DNA of 39,879 nt from Tannerella sp. (lineage in GTDB: Bacteria; Bacteroidota; Bacteroidia; Bacteroidales; Tannerellaceae). The DNA is taken from assembly GCF_030528505.1 (NCBI RefSeq), contig NZ_JAUMYS010000010.1, forward strand, positions 1-39,879, written 5' to 3'. The stretch's first letter is position 1. Each line of letters begins with the position of its first letter. Below the pieces are notes generated by a model that ran no database searches, was not told where the DNA came from, and saw only the letters and a list, made by a program, of their open reading frames with translations. Made by a program: the position numbers and the translations under genes. Shown in pieces: positions 6,850-17,918 of the stretch.

Positions 6850-8084
6850 GTTTGACAAAAGAGAATGAAGATATTTATAATTTATTGATGCAAAAATCGA
6901 AAGAAGTGCAGGATGACCTGCACTTCTTCAAACATACTAGAAAAATTAGTAGCAGTAGTTTTTTAGAGATTCCTCTTACAGAACAAGCCAGTATCTTTAT
7001 TCAAAAATCGATTCAAAAGTTGGATAACTTAGAATATGATTTGAAGCATGTAATAAAGAAAATAAAAAATGAGGAAGGGTTAGAAATGCTGCTTAACTTC
7101 TTTGTTTGCAGGGATGAAGAAAGTAAGGCGCAATTAATAGAAAAACTGAATGAGTACAAGGGAAATGGAGATGTGCCTAACTTTAGGGCACAAATACCCA
7201 AACATTCGTTAGAACGAGTCATCATGCCCTCAGGGGTTAAAGAAGACATAAGGCTTTCAATTTCGCTAATAGAAAACTATAAGCGAATCTACGACGATTG
7301 GGGATTTGCAGAAATAGAAGATAAGCCTAAACTGATACTGAATTTTTACGGTCCACCCGGAACTGGTAAAACAATGGTTTCGCATGCTATTGCAAAGGAG
7401 TTGAATAAAAAGATACTTTCAGTCAATTATGCAGAGGTTGAATCTAAATATGTAGGAGATGCCCCCAAGAATCTGCTAAAAGCTTTTGAAGTAGCAACCA
7501 AAGAGAAGGCTGTCCTGTTTTTTGATGAAGCTGATTCGTTCCTTGGTAAACGAATCGAGAATGTTTCCACAAGCTCTGATCAGGCAATCAATTCTTTAAG
7601 AAGTCAAATGCTAATTCTGCTTGAAGATTTTGACGGCATTGTTATCTTTGCCACAAATCTAGCAAAAAATTACGATAAAGCATTTGAATCAAGAATTTTA
7701 AAGCATATTTATTTTGAACTACCTAATAAGGAAAATCGGCAACAAATTATAAATCTGATGATACCTTCTAGAGTGCCTCTTTCGGAAAATGTAAACAAGG
7801 AAGAGCTATGTCTACAATTGGCTGAAGTTTCGGAAGGTTTTTCCGGTAGAGAAATAAAAAATGCCATCCTCGAAAGTTTGTCATTAGCTGTTCAGAATAC
7901 AGAAGAAACACTCGAAGCTATTACATTTATCAATGGCTTTAAAAAAGTAAAAGAAAAATTGCGACGATTAGCAGAGGAACAAACTAAAACGACAATCAGT
8001 AGAGAATTAAAAGAAAAAATAGAACATAAAATAAAAGAGAATTTATCTACATCCAATCAACAAGCGTCTCAATTAGTGCAATAA
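6846..8084 (+). CDS. AAA+ ATPase of the classic (Cdc48/katanin/FtsH-like) clade
   Basis: 412 residues: an N-terminal helical region (1-150) without a recognised domain, then one AAA module. Walker A is GPPGTGKT (169-176), the pore loop KYVGDAPKN (201-209), Walker B VLFFDEAD (223-230), sensor 1 IFATN (267-271), an arginine-finger region ESRILKH (281-287), and the lid motif EGFSGREIKN (330-339). A charged, coiled-coil-like tail follows (365-400). All catalytic elements look intact, and there is no protease domain. The intact aromatic pore loop implies it threads or remodels a protein. The three upstream proteins with one C-terminal tail are the obvious candidate substrates (inference). The start overlaps the previous stop by 4 nt. 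Confidence 0.85.
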   Translation: MSLTKENEDIYNLLMQKSKEVQDDLHFFKHTRKISSSSFLEIPLTEQASIFIQKSIQKLDNLEYDLKHVIKKIKNEEGLEMLLNFFVCRDEESKAQLIEKLNEYKGNGDVPNFRAQIPKHSLERVIMPSGVKEDIRLSISLIENYKRIYDDWGFAEIEDKPKLILNFYGPPGTGKTMVSHAIAKELNKKILSVNYAEVESKYVGDAPKNLLKAFEVATKEKAVLFFDEADSFLGKRIENVSTSSDQAINSLRSQMLILLEDFDGIVIFATNLAKNYDKAFESRILKHIYFELPNKENRQQIINLMIPSRVPLSENVNKEELCLQLAEVSEGFSGREIKNAILESLSLAVQNTEETLEAITFINGFKKVKEKLRRLAEEQTKTTISRELKEKIEHKIKENLSTSNQQASQLVQ

Positions 8085-8095
8085 GGAAAACTGTC

Positions 8096-8938
8096 ATGCA
8101 TTCTTCTATTTCTTCTAAGCTATCGCTATACGATATATTAGCGATGTTGATACCCGGGGCATTAATTATCTTTTGGGCAAGTAATGTAATTTTTGGAAAT
8201 AATTTAACGATAGATGAAAGCAGAATAAATCCTTGGATTATTGGTGTATTTTTTACTGCCACAAGCTATTTGGTGGGGATTATTTATTGTAAATTTATGG
8301 AGTGGTTATGGGAATATATATGGAAACCTTTTAAGGATAAATCAAATGTAATAAAAGCATTCTGCAGAAATGATCCAGATATCATTATCGAAGAACTCGA
8401 AAAAGTGTTTGATAGCATACCAATAGAAAAATTTAAAATCTATTATGAAGAATACTTATTATCAAACTGTCAAGACCGTTTTTTCTTAAAGAAAATACGT
8501 TATTTAGATAAAAAAAAGAAGCAAGCAGAAGAAAAGAATAAAGAAAAGAATATTAAAGATGCTTATTACGAAGCATATGCTTTTGTGGCTAAAAATACTT
8601 ATCGCAATGATGTTCATATATTAGAAAGTCAGTTTGCATTTTTAAAGAGTATGTTTGGGGTAGCACTGCTCTATGAGGTTACATGCTTACTCTCTTTCTT
8701 ACTTGATTTATCAAGCCATGTACTTCAAGAGGTTTTATGTAAGGATTATACACCTAAATTAAATTTTAAGATATTGGTGAATTGTTTGCTGGATTCTCCT
8801 TCTATGTGTTGGATTTCAATATCTCTTTTGATTTTACTTATTGCCATTCCTTTTGTTATGGCATGTATCCAAAAGAAAATATACGAGATCGTTTGGGAAG
8901 ACTACAAATATCTCCATAGGGTAAAAGATGATAAATAA
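8096..8938 (+). CDS. Multi-pass membrane protein with cytoplasmic helical insert
   Basis: 280 residues with four predicted transmembrane segments (about 13-33, 47-65, 185-205, 237-258). A lysine/glutamate-rich helical insert of about 110 residues lies between spans 2 and 3. The start, SLYDILAMLIPGALII, is a pattern I associate with small membrane proteins encoded beside ATPases in accessory loci, but I cannot name a family. It begins 11 nt after the AAA+ gene and is the last gene of the AT-rich operon. It could be the membrane partner or effector of the ATPase and the shared-tail proteins. Confidence 0.75.
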   Translation: MHSSISSKLSLYDILAMLIPGALIIFWASNVIFGNNLTIDESRINPWIIGVFFTATSYLVGIIYCKFMEWLWEYIWKPFKDKSNVIKAFCRNDPDIIIEELEKVFDSIPIEKFKIYYEEYLLSNCQDRFFLKKIRYLDKKKKQAEEKNKEKNIKDAYYEAYAFVAKNTYRNDVHILESQFAFLKSMFGVALLYEVTCLLSFLLDLSSHVLQEVLCKDYTPKLNFKILVNCLLDSPSMCWISISLLILLIAIPFVMACIQKKIYEIVWEDYKYLHRVKDDK

Positions 8939-8954
8939 TTTCATTCTCCCCCTC

Positions 8955-8990
8955 TGCGGGTTTTCTGCGTAGCTTATATGTAATTTTGCG
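8955..8990 (+). promoter_or_regulatory. Promoter with two TCTGCG repeats for the Fic/WYL genes
   Basis: TCTGCG at 8955-8960 and 8966-8971 (11-bp period) is followed 11 nt later by TAATTTTG (8983-8990), a -7 box. The Fic gene starts 40 nt downstream. The layout is identical to that at 3674-3709, so the repeats are probably bound by one regulator; the WYL protein encoded two genes downstream is the natural candidate (inference). Confidence 0.6.
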
Positions 8991-9030
8991 GTGTCGATAA
9001 GGACAAAATATAATAGATAAATGAATATAG

Positions 9031-9585
9031 ATGACTGAAAAAGAACAAATAGTTAGTGCGGAGAGCCGTTCGCTGTATGAGGTAGTGGCGGATTACAGTT
9101 ATGCGTTGAACCTGTTGGATCAGTACGACTACCGTACAATCGAGGTGGAGGCCGTGAGCGGTCTCCCTCGGTTTCGCGCTACGTACGAGGGGGCGATGGA
9201 AGCCATTCGTAGCCTGAAAGAGCGGTTTGGGGGCAGCCCGCTGTTCGGTAACGAGAAAGACGGGTCGTTCCGAAGCTCTATTGGGCAGATTTATCAGACG
9301 TTCGACGGCCGAGAGCTTTACCCCTCGGCCGAAGAGAAGGCAGCCATGCTGCTCTATCTGGTGGTAAAGAACCATTCGTTCAGCGATGGCAACAAACGCA
9401 TTGCCGCGATGCTGTTTCTGTGGTTTATGCACCACAACGGACTGCTCTACCGATTCGATGGCAGCAAGCGGATCGCGGACAATACGTTAGTCGCGCTTAC
9501 GCTGATGATTGCATGCAGTCCTGCCGAAGAGAAAGACCTGATGGTGCGACTGACGGTCTGCCTGATCAACAAAAACAATCAATAA
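9031..9585 (+). CDS. Fic/Doc-family protein, short form
   Basis: 184 residues with the Fic active-site motif HSFSDGNKR (115-123). The catalytic histidine is present, and the motif ends in GNKR (closer to Doc) instead of the HxFxxGNGRxxR of AMP-transferring Fic enzymes. Fic/Doc proteins transfer a phosphate-containing group (AMP, or phosphate in Doc) to a target protein. Many Bacteroidota relatives carry an extra N-terminal RhuM-type domain; here only the Fic half is present, with its own promoter, so it is either a natural short form or a trimmed one. The WYL regulator follows after 30 nt. Base composition is host-like. Confidence 0.8.
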   Translation: MTEKEQIVSAESRSLYEVVADYSYALNLLDQYDYRTIEVEAVSGLPRFRATYEGAMEAIRSLKERFGGSPLFGNEKDGSFRSSIGQIYQTFDGRELYPSAEEKAAMLLYLVVKNHSFSDGNKRIAAMLFLWFMHHNGLLYRFDGSKRIADNTLVALTLMIACSPAEEKDLMVRLTVCLINKNNQ

Positions 9586-9615
9586 CAAGCGATTTATCAA
9601 TATAATGATCATTCT

Positions 9616-10536
9616 ATGGCAAAGCATCAATTTCGGAAATACATCTGGATCATCGACCGGCTCTACCGTACGGGAGGCATCACGTATAAAGAGCTGGCGG
9701 AAGCGTGGCAAAACTGTTCGCTGAACGACGAAGGCCGGCCGTTACCCAAGCGTACGTTCGACGATTACAAGCGGGCTATCGAAGAGACGTTCGACCTGAA
9801 TATCATCTGTAATGCGAGCAACGGCTATACGTATCGTATCGAAAACACGGACGACATCAGCAAAGATCATATCAAGAGCTGGTTGTTGAGTTCGTTTGCG
9901 GTCAATAACATCATTCAGGAGAGTCGCAAGCTCAAAGCGCGCATCTTGTTCGAGCGCATCCCTTCGGGCAATGAGTTGCTGATGACCATCATCGAGGCGA
10001 TGCAGACGGATAAGCGTCTGCAAATGACGTATCAAAGTTTTCATTGTGAGCATCCCCGAACATTTCTGGCCGATCCGTACTGTGTAAAAGTAAGCCGGCA
10101 ACGCTGGTATGTGGTGGTATTCGAGCCGGAGAACGGACAAATACGTACATACGCCTTAGACCGGATGAAACGGATAGAACCGACGGGGGAATCGTTCCTC
10201 TTCCCCGACACGTTTGATGCGGAGACATATTTTGCCGATGCTTTCGGGGTGATTGTCATCCCCGAAGAGTTGGATGTGGAAACGATCCGTCTGAAAGTCT
10301 CCGAGGCGGGAAACAAACGCAAGTATTTCCGTTCGTTGCCGTTGCACCCTTCGCAGAATGAAGTGGAACGCTATACAGACTATTCCGTCTTCGAATACCG
10401 GCTCTATCCGACGTACGACTTCTTTCAGGAAGTCCTCTCGCATGGTGCCGAAGTCGAACTTCTCTCGCCCGAATGGGTACGAGGCGAGCTTCATTACATG
10501 GTCGAAGAAATGCACGCACTGTATGGGAAAAGGTAG
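9616..10536 (+). CDS. WYL-domain transcriptional regulator
   Basis: 306 residues. An N-terminal winged-helix region (about 1-65, with KRTFDDYKRAIEETFDLNI) is followed by a WYL domain whose signature reads RQRWYVVVFEPENGQIRTYALDRM, then a C-terminal WCX-like extension. WYL proteins are ligand-sensing regulators often found in or beside defence loci. It is co-directional with the Fic gene and 30 nt behind it. The two TCTGCG promoters in this island are its candidate targets. Confidence 0.85.
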   Translation: MAKHQFRKYIWIIDRLYRTGGITYKELAEAWQNCSLNDEGRPLPKRTFDDYKRAIEETFDLNIICNASNGYTYRIENTDDISKDHIKSWLLSSFAVNNIIQESRKLKARILFERIPSGNELLMTIIEAMQTDKRLQMTYQSFHCEHPRTFLADPYCVKVSRQRWYVVVFEPENGQIRTYALDRMKRIEPTGESFLFPDTFDAETYFADAFGVIVIPEELDVETIRLKVSEAGNKRKYFRSLPLHPSQNEVERYTDYSVFEYRLYPTYDFFQEVLSHGAEVELLSPEWVRGELHYMVEEMHALYGKR

Positions 10537-10582
10537 ATGGTTTTACATTAATAATATTTTTTATTTTAACAATCAAATTTCT

Positions 10583-11536
10583 ATGAAAAGAGCAATGTTT
10601 GTTTTATCGATGGTTGTATGGATACTTTTCATGTTATCTTGTTCAGGAGAAAAGTATAGACTTGCTACATCTGATGTCGTCGGACTTTATGAAGGGATTA
10701 ATGAATATAGTGCATGGACTTTTATGCTCTATGAAAGTGGAGCAGGCTATGAATCTGCTTATTTTCAAAACTATGAGCTTGCTATTTTAATTCCATTTAC
10801 ATGGACATTAGAACATAACTCTTTGACGTTAACTTATGAAAAAGAAGAGACTCTCATTAAAGGGAATACGGAAGAGGAGAGTGTAGAAGCCATTATCACT
10901 GCTATTCTATCCGAATATTCTGGATCAAGGACATGTACATTGAAAAAGGTGGCTGAAACAATTGTAATTAAAGGTAATGACTTATATCCTACGTGTGTTA
11001 AAAATGATGAAATTCGAAGAAGTCCTAATCACGATTTTGGGGCAGAGTTATATCACACAGATGTTAAAAATGATGAGATGCTTGAAGAAAAAGAAAAAAT
11101 TAACAAAAAAGACATAAGGCCTATTGTGGTATACAAAGATAATCAACGGCATTGTTCCTATTTTATACGAAGTCTTCAAGAAAATACCCTTTACAAATGC
11201 GATCTCTTGACAAACGAAGTTGTATCTATAGATCTTAATGAGATAAAATGTGTAAACGAGAGAGAGCCTATAATAATCAATTCTGTGAGAGAAATCGTAG
11301 TGAAAGATGATCAACTGATTATTGTGGCTTATAATGGGGGATGTGGAATGTTTGCTGGCGAATTCCTTATTGTTTACAATACTTTTAATGAGACATTCAA
11401 TTATATTGATTTCGGGTTTGTTGACTTGATCAATGATAATACACAAGCAAAAGTTTCACATAGAAAATTAATAAAAGAAGGATCCTGTTCTGCTGAAAAT
11501 GAATATGAATATAGTGATGTTATTCATGAATTATAA
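10583..11536 (+). CDS. Predicted lipoprotein of unknown function
   Basis: 317 residues from the ATG at 10583; the open frame extends into the preceding WYL gene, but only this start places a signal peptide at the N-terminus. A lipoprotein signal (hydrophobic 4-18, lipobox MLSC, lipidated Cys20) is clear. The middle holds a short internal repeat: LYPTCVKNDE is followed about 25 residues later by LYHTDVKNDE. No family recognised. AT-rich like the two zinc-ribbon genes downstream; the three probably came in together. Confidence 0.7.
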   Translation: MKRAMFVLSMVVWILFMLSCSGEKYRLATSDVVGLYEGINEYSAWTFMLYESGAGYESAYFQNYELAILIPFTWTLEHNSLTLTYEKEETLIKGNTEEESVEAIITAILSEYSGSRTCTLKKVAETIVIKGNDLYPTCVKNDEIRRSPNHDFGAELYHTDVKNDEMLEEKEKINKKDIRPIVVYKDNQRHCSYFIRSLQENTLYKCDLLTNEVVSIDLNEIKCVNEREPIIINSVREIVVKDDQLIIVAYNGGCGMFAGEFLIVYNTFNETFNYIDFGFVDLINDNTQAKVSHRKLIKEGSCSAENEYEYSDVIHEL

Positions 11537-11578
11537 ATGATATAATGTTTTAAATCACAGATTAAAAAAGAAATTAGT

Positions 11579-12169
11579 ATGAGTGAAACTATTGCATGTC
11601 CTTCATGTGGACAGGGTATTCTAAAAAATGCAAAAAAGTGTAAGTATTGTGGTGGTTGGTTAGAAAAACGATGTCCTCAATGTGGAGAATGGGTAAAAGT
11701 AGATGCTATGAAGTGTAAACATTGTAACAGTTGGCTGAATCGTTTTGCCAAAGAACGTTATGAGCGAGAAAATAATGAAACTCCTCCCTCCATACAGCAG
11801 AATATAGTTCCTGGAAAAGATGACGAAGGGACGACTGCTACAGGTTGCCTGATGATGGTTGAATGCGCCCTTCTCATTGCTTTTATTCAGTATATTTATG
11901 ACTGGAGTTGGTGGGTATCCTTATTAGCTGTTTTCGGAATGATTATATTACTGAGTTACCAAATAATGCGTGTTCTTTACTGTATAGGTATATCATTCGT
12001 ATGGGCGGGCGTAGGGATGATTTTGGCACCACTCATTCTTGGTGAGTCAGAAGATGAGGCTCTCCAACGCCTTGTTTTTGATAATTTTTCTGATTATTGG
12101 TGGATTGCGGTTTTCTTTGGTATAATATCATTGTTATTCCATTGGCCTGCAATGAAAAGAATCTCTTAA
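11579..12169 (+). CDS. Double zinc-ribbon membrane protein
   Basis: 196 residues. The N-terminal 50 hold four CxxC knuckles (C7/C10, C21/C24, C32/C35, C46/C49), forming two zinc ribbons, each ending in a GGWL or NSWL turn. The rest is membrane: about four hydrophobic spans between residues 82 and 190. The next gene begins 25 nt on and also has an N-terminal zinc ribbon and a membrane span, so the pair likely acts together. Function unknown. Confidence 0.7.
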   Translation: MSETIACPSCGQGILKNAKKCKYCGGWLEKRCPQCGEWVKVDAMKCKHCNSWLNRFAKERYERENNETPPSIQQNIVPGKDDEGTTATGCLMMVECALLIAFIQYIYDWSWWVSLLAVFGMIILLSYQIMRVLYCIGISFVWAGVGMILAPLILGESEDEALQRLVFDNFSDYWWIAVFFGIISLLFHWPAMKRIS

Positions 12170-12194
12170 TTTTTGATGTATAAAAAGAATAAAT

Positions 12195-13199
12195 ATGGAA
12201 AATAACACATCTCTTGTTAAACAATGCCCTTATTGTGGTGAAGAAGTTCGCGAAAATGCACAGAAATGCAAACATTGTGACGAATGGCTGATCGAGAATC
12301 CTCCTCAACACCCTGAGAATCCAACTTCTCCAATAGGAAAGTTACATTCTGGAGAAACTTTATTAAGCTGTTCATTGCTAATTTTAATTTTATTGGCTCC
12401 TCCTATTGTATTAGCTGTCCTCGCAGCTTTTCTAGTGCCTGATGAAGAACAGCATGTACGAAATATTCAGAATGATGTTATTGCTTGTGTAGAAGATCAG
12501 GCCGATGAATGGTTAGGTTTTTTAGGGGGGACTGTATTAAGTCCTTTTGTGTCACTTCTTATGGATTCTGAATTTGCACAGCAGAACATCAAAGAGTGTT
12601 TTCACAACGAGAATACCATACGAGTGACCCAATCCAAACTATGGTCTACGGGTAAGATATATAATAGACTTCATCCTGAAGGAACAACAGTAAGCTTCGG
12701 AATGTTCGGAATGGTTTTTCCTTTTGTAGATTGGGATGATATCGTACTGATGACTGAAGAGAATAAGAACAAACTATCGCAGATGCTCTCTCTGTCTTCT
12801 TTCTCTAATTCTCAATCAGCCGAATCAGAGGAGGTATTGGAAGAAACAAACATGAATGAAGAGAAAACAACATTTACACAAATAAACGGATGGAAAAGCT
12901 ATAGTGGAGATATAAAGGGAATCGTCTGCCATTTTGAACTATATTTCGAAAATCTCAATGATGAGAATAAACAGCCCGTACATGGAACATACTACTATCA
13001 GAAGCAAGGGACTGATCGTAAAATTACATTACGTGGTACTTACGATTTGGAAGAAGAAATACTTTTCTTGGTAGAATATTTTAATGATGGACGATCTAAC
13101 TCCACAATCATGGTTCAACAATCAGAAGATGGATTTACCGGGATTTTTACGAAAGTAGGAGGGGAAGAAATGCCCATTACATTAACTAATATAGATTAG
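12195..13199 (+). CDS. Zinc-ribbon, single-span membrane protein with two distal domains
   Basis: 334 residues: one zinc ribbon (C11, C14, C25, C28), a linker, one transmembrane segment (about 56-80), then a globular region (85-210) including SFGMFGMVFPFVDWDD, a Ser/Glu-rich linker, and a C-terminal beta-rich domain (about 230-334) with repeating G-T-Y strands (HGTYYYQK, LRGTYDL, FTGIFTK). The ribbon should be cytoplasmic and the rest outside the membrane. No catalytic motif seen. Follows the double zinc-ribbon gene by 25 nt; a strong inverted repeat follows its stop. Confidence 0.7.
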   Translation: MENNTSLVKQCPYCGEEVRENAQKCKHCDEWLIENPPQHPENPTSPIGKLHSGETLLSCSLLILILLAPPIVLAVLAAFLVPDEEQHVRNIQNDVIACVEDQADEWLGFLGGTVLSPFVSLLMDSEFAQQNIKECFHNENTIRVTQSKLWSTGKIYNRLHPEGTTVSFGMFGMVFPFVDWDDIVLMTEENKNKLSQMLSLSSFSNSQSAESEEVLEETNMNEEKTTFTQINGWKSYSGDIKGIVCHFELYFENLNDENKQPVHGTYYYQKQGTDRKITLRGTYDLEEEILFLVEYFNDGRSNSTIMVQQSEDGFTGIFTKVGGEEMPITLTNID

Positions 13200-13228
13200 A
13201 TAGACTTCCAATAATGAATTCAAGATGT

Positions 13229-13264
13229 GAGGCTGCCTAAAACTGACATGTTCGAGGCAGCCTC
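13229..13264 (+). terminator. 10-bp perfect inverted repeat, probable terminator
   Basis: GAGGCTGCCT (13229-13238) and AGGCAGCCTC (13255-13264) pair perfectly around a 16-nt loop, 30 nt after the preceding stop. The T-run after it is weak, but the position fits transcription termination. The rest of 13265-13415 shows no gene. Confidence 0.6.
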
Positions 13265-13415
13265 TCCCAAAGCATATTTTAAAGACCAAGGAGGGGTGCA
13301 TAAGGAGGCAGGCATTGATCATTGTATATTGATTAGAGGATTTAAAAAAACATTTTTTCTATAGGTCTTCTTAAATAATGAAAGAATCGCAAATTCTATA
13401 TTTAACAAAAAGTTC

Positions 13416-13446
13416 TTGTTTCCTAAATGGGAAACTTTTATCTTTG
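13416..13446 (+). promoter_or_regulatory. Toxin-antitoxin promoter with embedded palindrome
   Basis: TTG (13416-13418), 20 nt, and TATCTTTG (13439-13446) give a good -33/-7 pair. Between them lies the palindrome GTTTCC-N6-GGAAAC (13418-13435), well placed as the operator for the HTH antitoxin. Confidence 0.65.
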
Positions 13447-13468
13447 TGGCGAATCAAAATGGGAGAGA

Positions 13469-13819
13469 ATGAATGATGCTAAATTTCGTGTTGAGTTTTT
13501 GGATGATGCAAAACAATTTCTTGATTTACTAGATGATAAAGCAAGGCGAAAAATAATTTATAATATTTGGAAGTCAAGAAGTACGAATGATAAAGAGCTT
13601 TTTAAGAAACTCCAAGATGAAATTTGGGAATTTAGGACTAAATACAATAAATTTTATTATCGACTTTTTGCATTTTGGGGCAAAACGGGAAAACAGGATA
13701 CTCTGGTGATTGCAACACATGGACTGATTAAGAAAACGGATACGATTCCATGGAAAGAGATAACAAAAGCCGAGAGATTAAGAAAACAATATTTTAAAGA
13801 TAAAAATCAGAAGGGATGA
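13469..13819 (+). CDS. RelE/HigB-type toxin
   Basis: 116 residues from the ATG at 13469. The frame is open from 13427, but that part overlaps the -7 box at 13439-13446, so the later start is used. The sequence has the RelE/ParE-superfamily pattern: an N-terminal VEFLDDAKQFLD helix, IWEFRTKYNKFYYRLFAFW (a core strand pair with conserved E-F-R and Y-R-L) and a late VIATHGLIKKTDTIPWKEI strand and helix, as in HigB-type mRNA interferases. It overlaps the downstream HTH antitoxin by 4 nt; this toxin-first order is typical of higBA. Confidence 0.85.
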   Translation: MNDAKFRVEFLDDAKQFLDLLDDKARRKIIYNIWKSRSTNDKELFKKLQDEIWEFRTKYNKFYYRLFAFWGKTGKQDTLVIATHGLIKKTDTIPWKEITKAERLRKQYFKDKNQKG

Positions 13820-14124
13820 AGACATACAGTTTAGATGAATTGACAGACAAATATATTGGGGTAAAAGGCTCTCTAAAACGAAATGAATTTGAGGAAGAAC
13901 TTCGACTTGACTTATTAGGACAGGCGATAAAAGAAGCTCGCAAAGCTCAGAATTTAACACAGGAAGCTCTTGGAGAGCTTGTTGGAGTTAAGAAAGCGCA
14001 GATTTCTAAAATTGAGAATAGTGTAACAGACGCAAGATTTACAACAATCCTAAAGGTTTTTAAAGCATTAGGCGCTAAAGTGCATGTTAATATCGAACTG
14101 AATAACCAAACGATAGCCTATTAA
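13816..14124 (+). CDS. XRE-family antitoxin (HigA-like)
   Basis: 102 residues with a central helix-turn-helix (QAIKEARKAQNLTQEALGEL followed by VGVKKAQISKIENS) and a short C-terminal strand (KVHVNIEL). It neutralises the upstream toxin and should repress the shared promoter through the palindrome between -33 and -7. Translationally coupled by the ATGA overlap. Confidence 0.85.
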   Translation: MKTYSLDELTDKYIGVKGSLKRNEFEEELRLDLLGQAIKEARKAQNLTQEALGELVGVKKAQISKIENSVTDARFTTILKVFKALGAKVHVNIELNNQTIAY

Positions 14125-17584
<3,460 letters not shown>

Positions 17585-17757
17585 GTGAAGAACGAAGAAC
17601 TAAAAGTGAAGCTCTTCGGGCGTTGAAATGTTACTTTGTTAGAGACCAACTGCTGGAAAGAGGCGACTGACAACTAAACGATGAAACATTTAAACGTCCG
17701 AGGGATTACTTCTTTTTACTTTTTGTGCGAAAGTTTTTCTGTTTGAACAAAAAGGAT

Positions 17758-17765
17758 TAACTTTG
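17758..17765 (+). promoter_or_regulatory. Retron -7 box
   Basis: TAACTTTG matches the -7 consensus. Transcription is expected 5-6 nt later, at about 17771, exactly the first base of the a1 repeat. The -33 region is not distinct. The stretch 17585-17757 shows no gene. Confidence 0.55.
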
Positions 17766-17770
17766 TTGCG

Positions 17771-17890
17771 AAGAAGGTGAGCAGATATTTTAGCATACTG
17801 AGAGGTGTAGTCGCCTCATTAGTTCAAGTGTTTTCATAGAAAAGCATATTTGTCTACAAATATGCTTTAAGTAAAAGCTCTCACCTTCTT
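17771..17890 (+). ncRNA. Retron msr-msd RNA candidate
   Basis: The a1 repeat AAGAAGGTGAG (17771-17781) and the a2 repeat CTCACCTTCTT (17880-17890) are perfect 11-bp inverted repeats closing a 120-nt RNA. Inside lie TTTAGC (ending 17794), which resembles the branch-guanosine region of known msr RNAs; an msr-like hairpin GAGGTG/CGCCTC (17802-17817); and a 13-bp perfect hairpin AAAGCATATTTGT/ACAAATATGCTTT (17841-17868) that would be the msd stem. The reverse transcriptase starts 28 nt after a2. Order, spacing and closing repeat are those of a retron. The branch point and the msDNA ends are inferred. Confidence 0.8.
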
Positions 17891-17918
17891 TTTTTTATAT
17901 TTAATTCCATTTCTGAAT

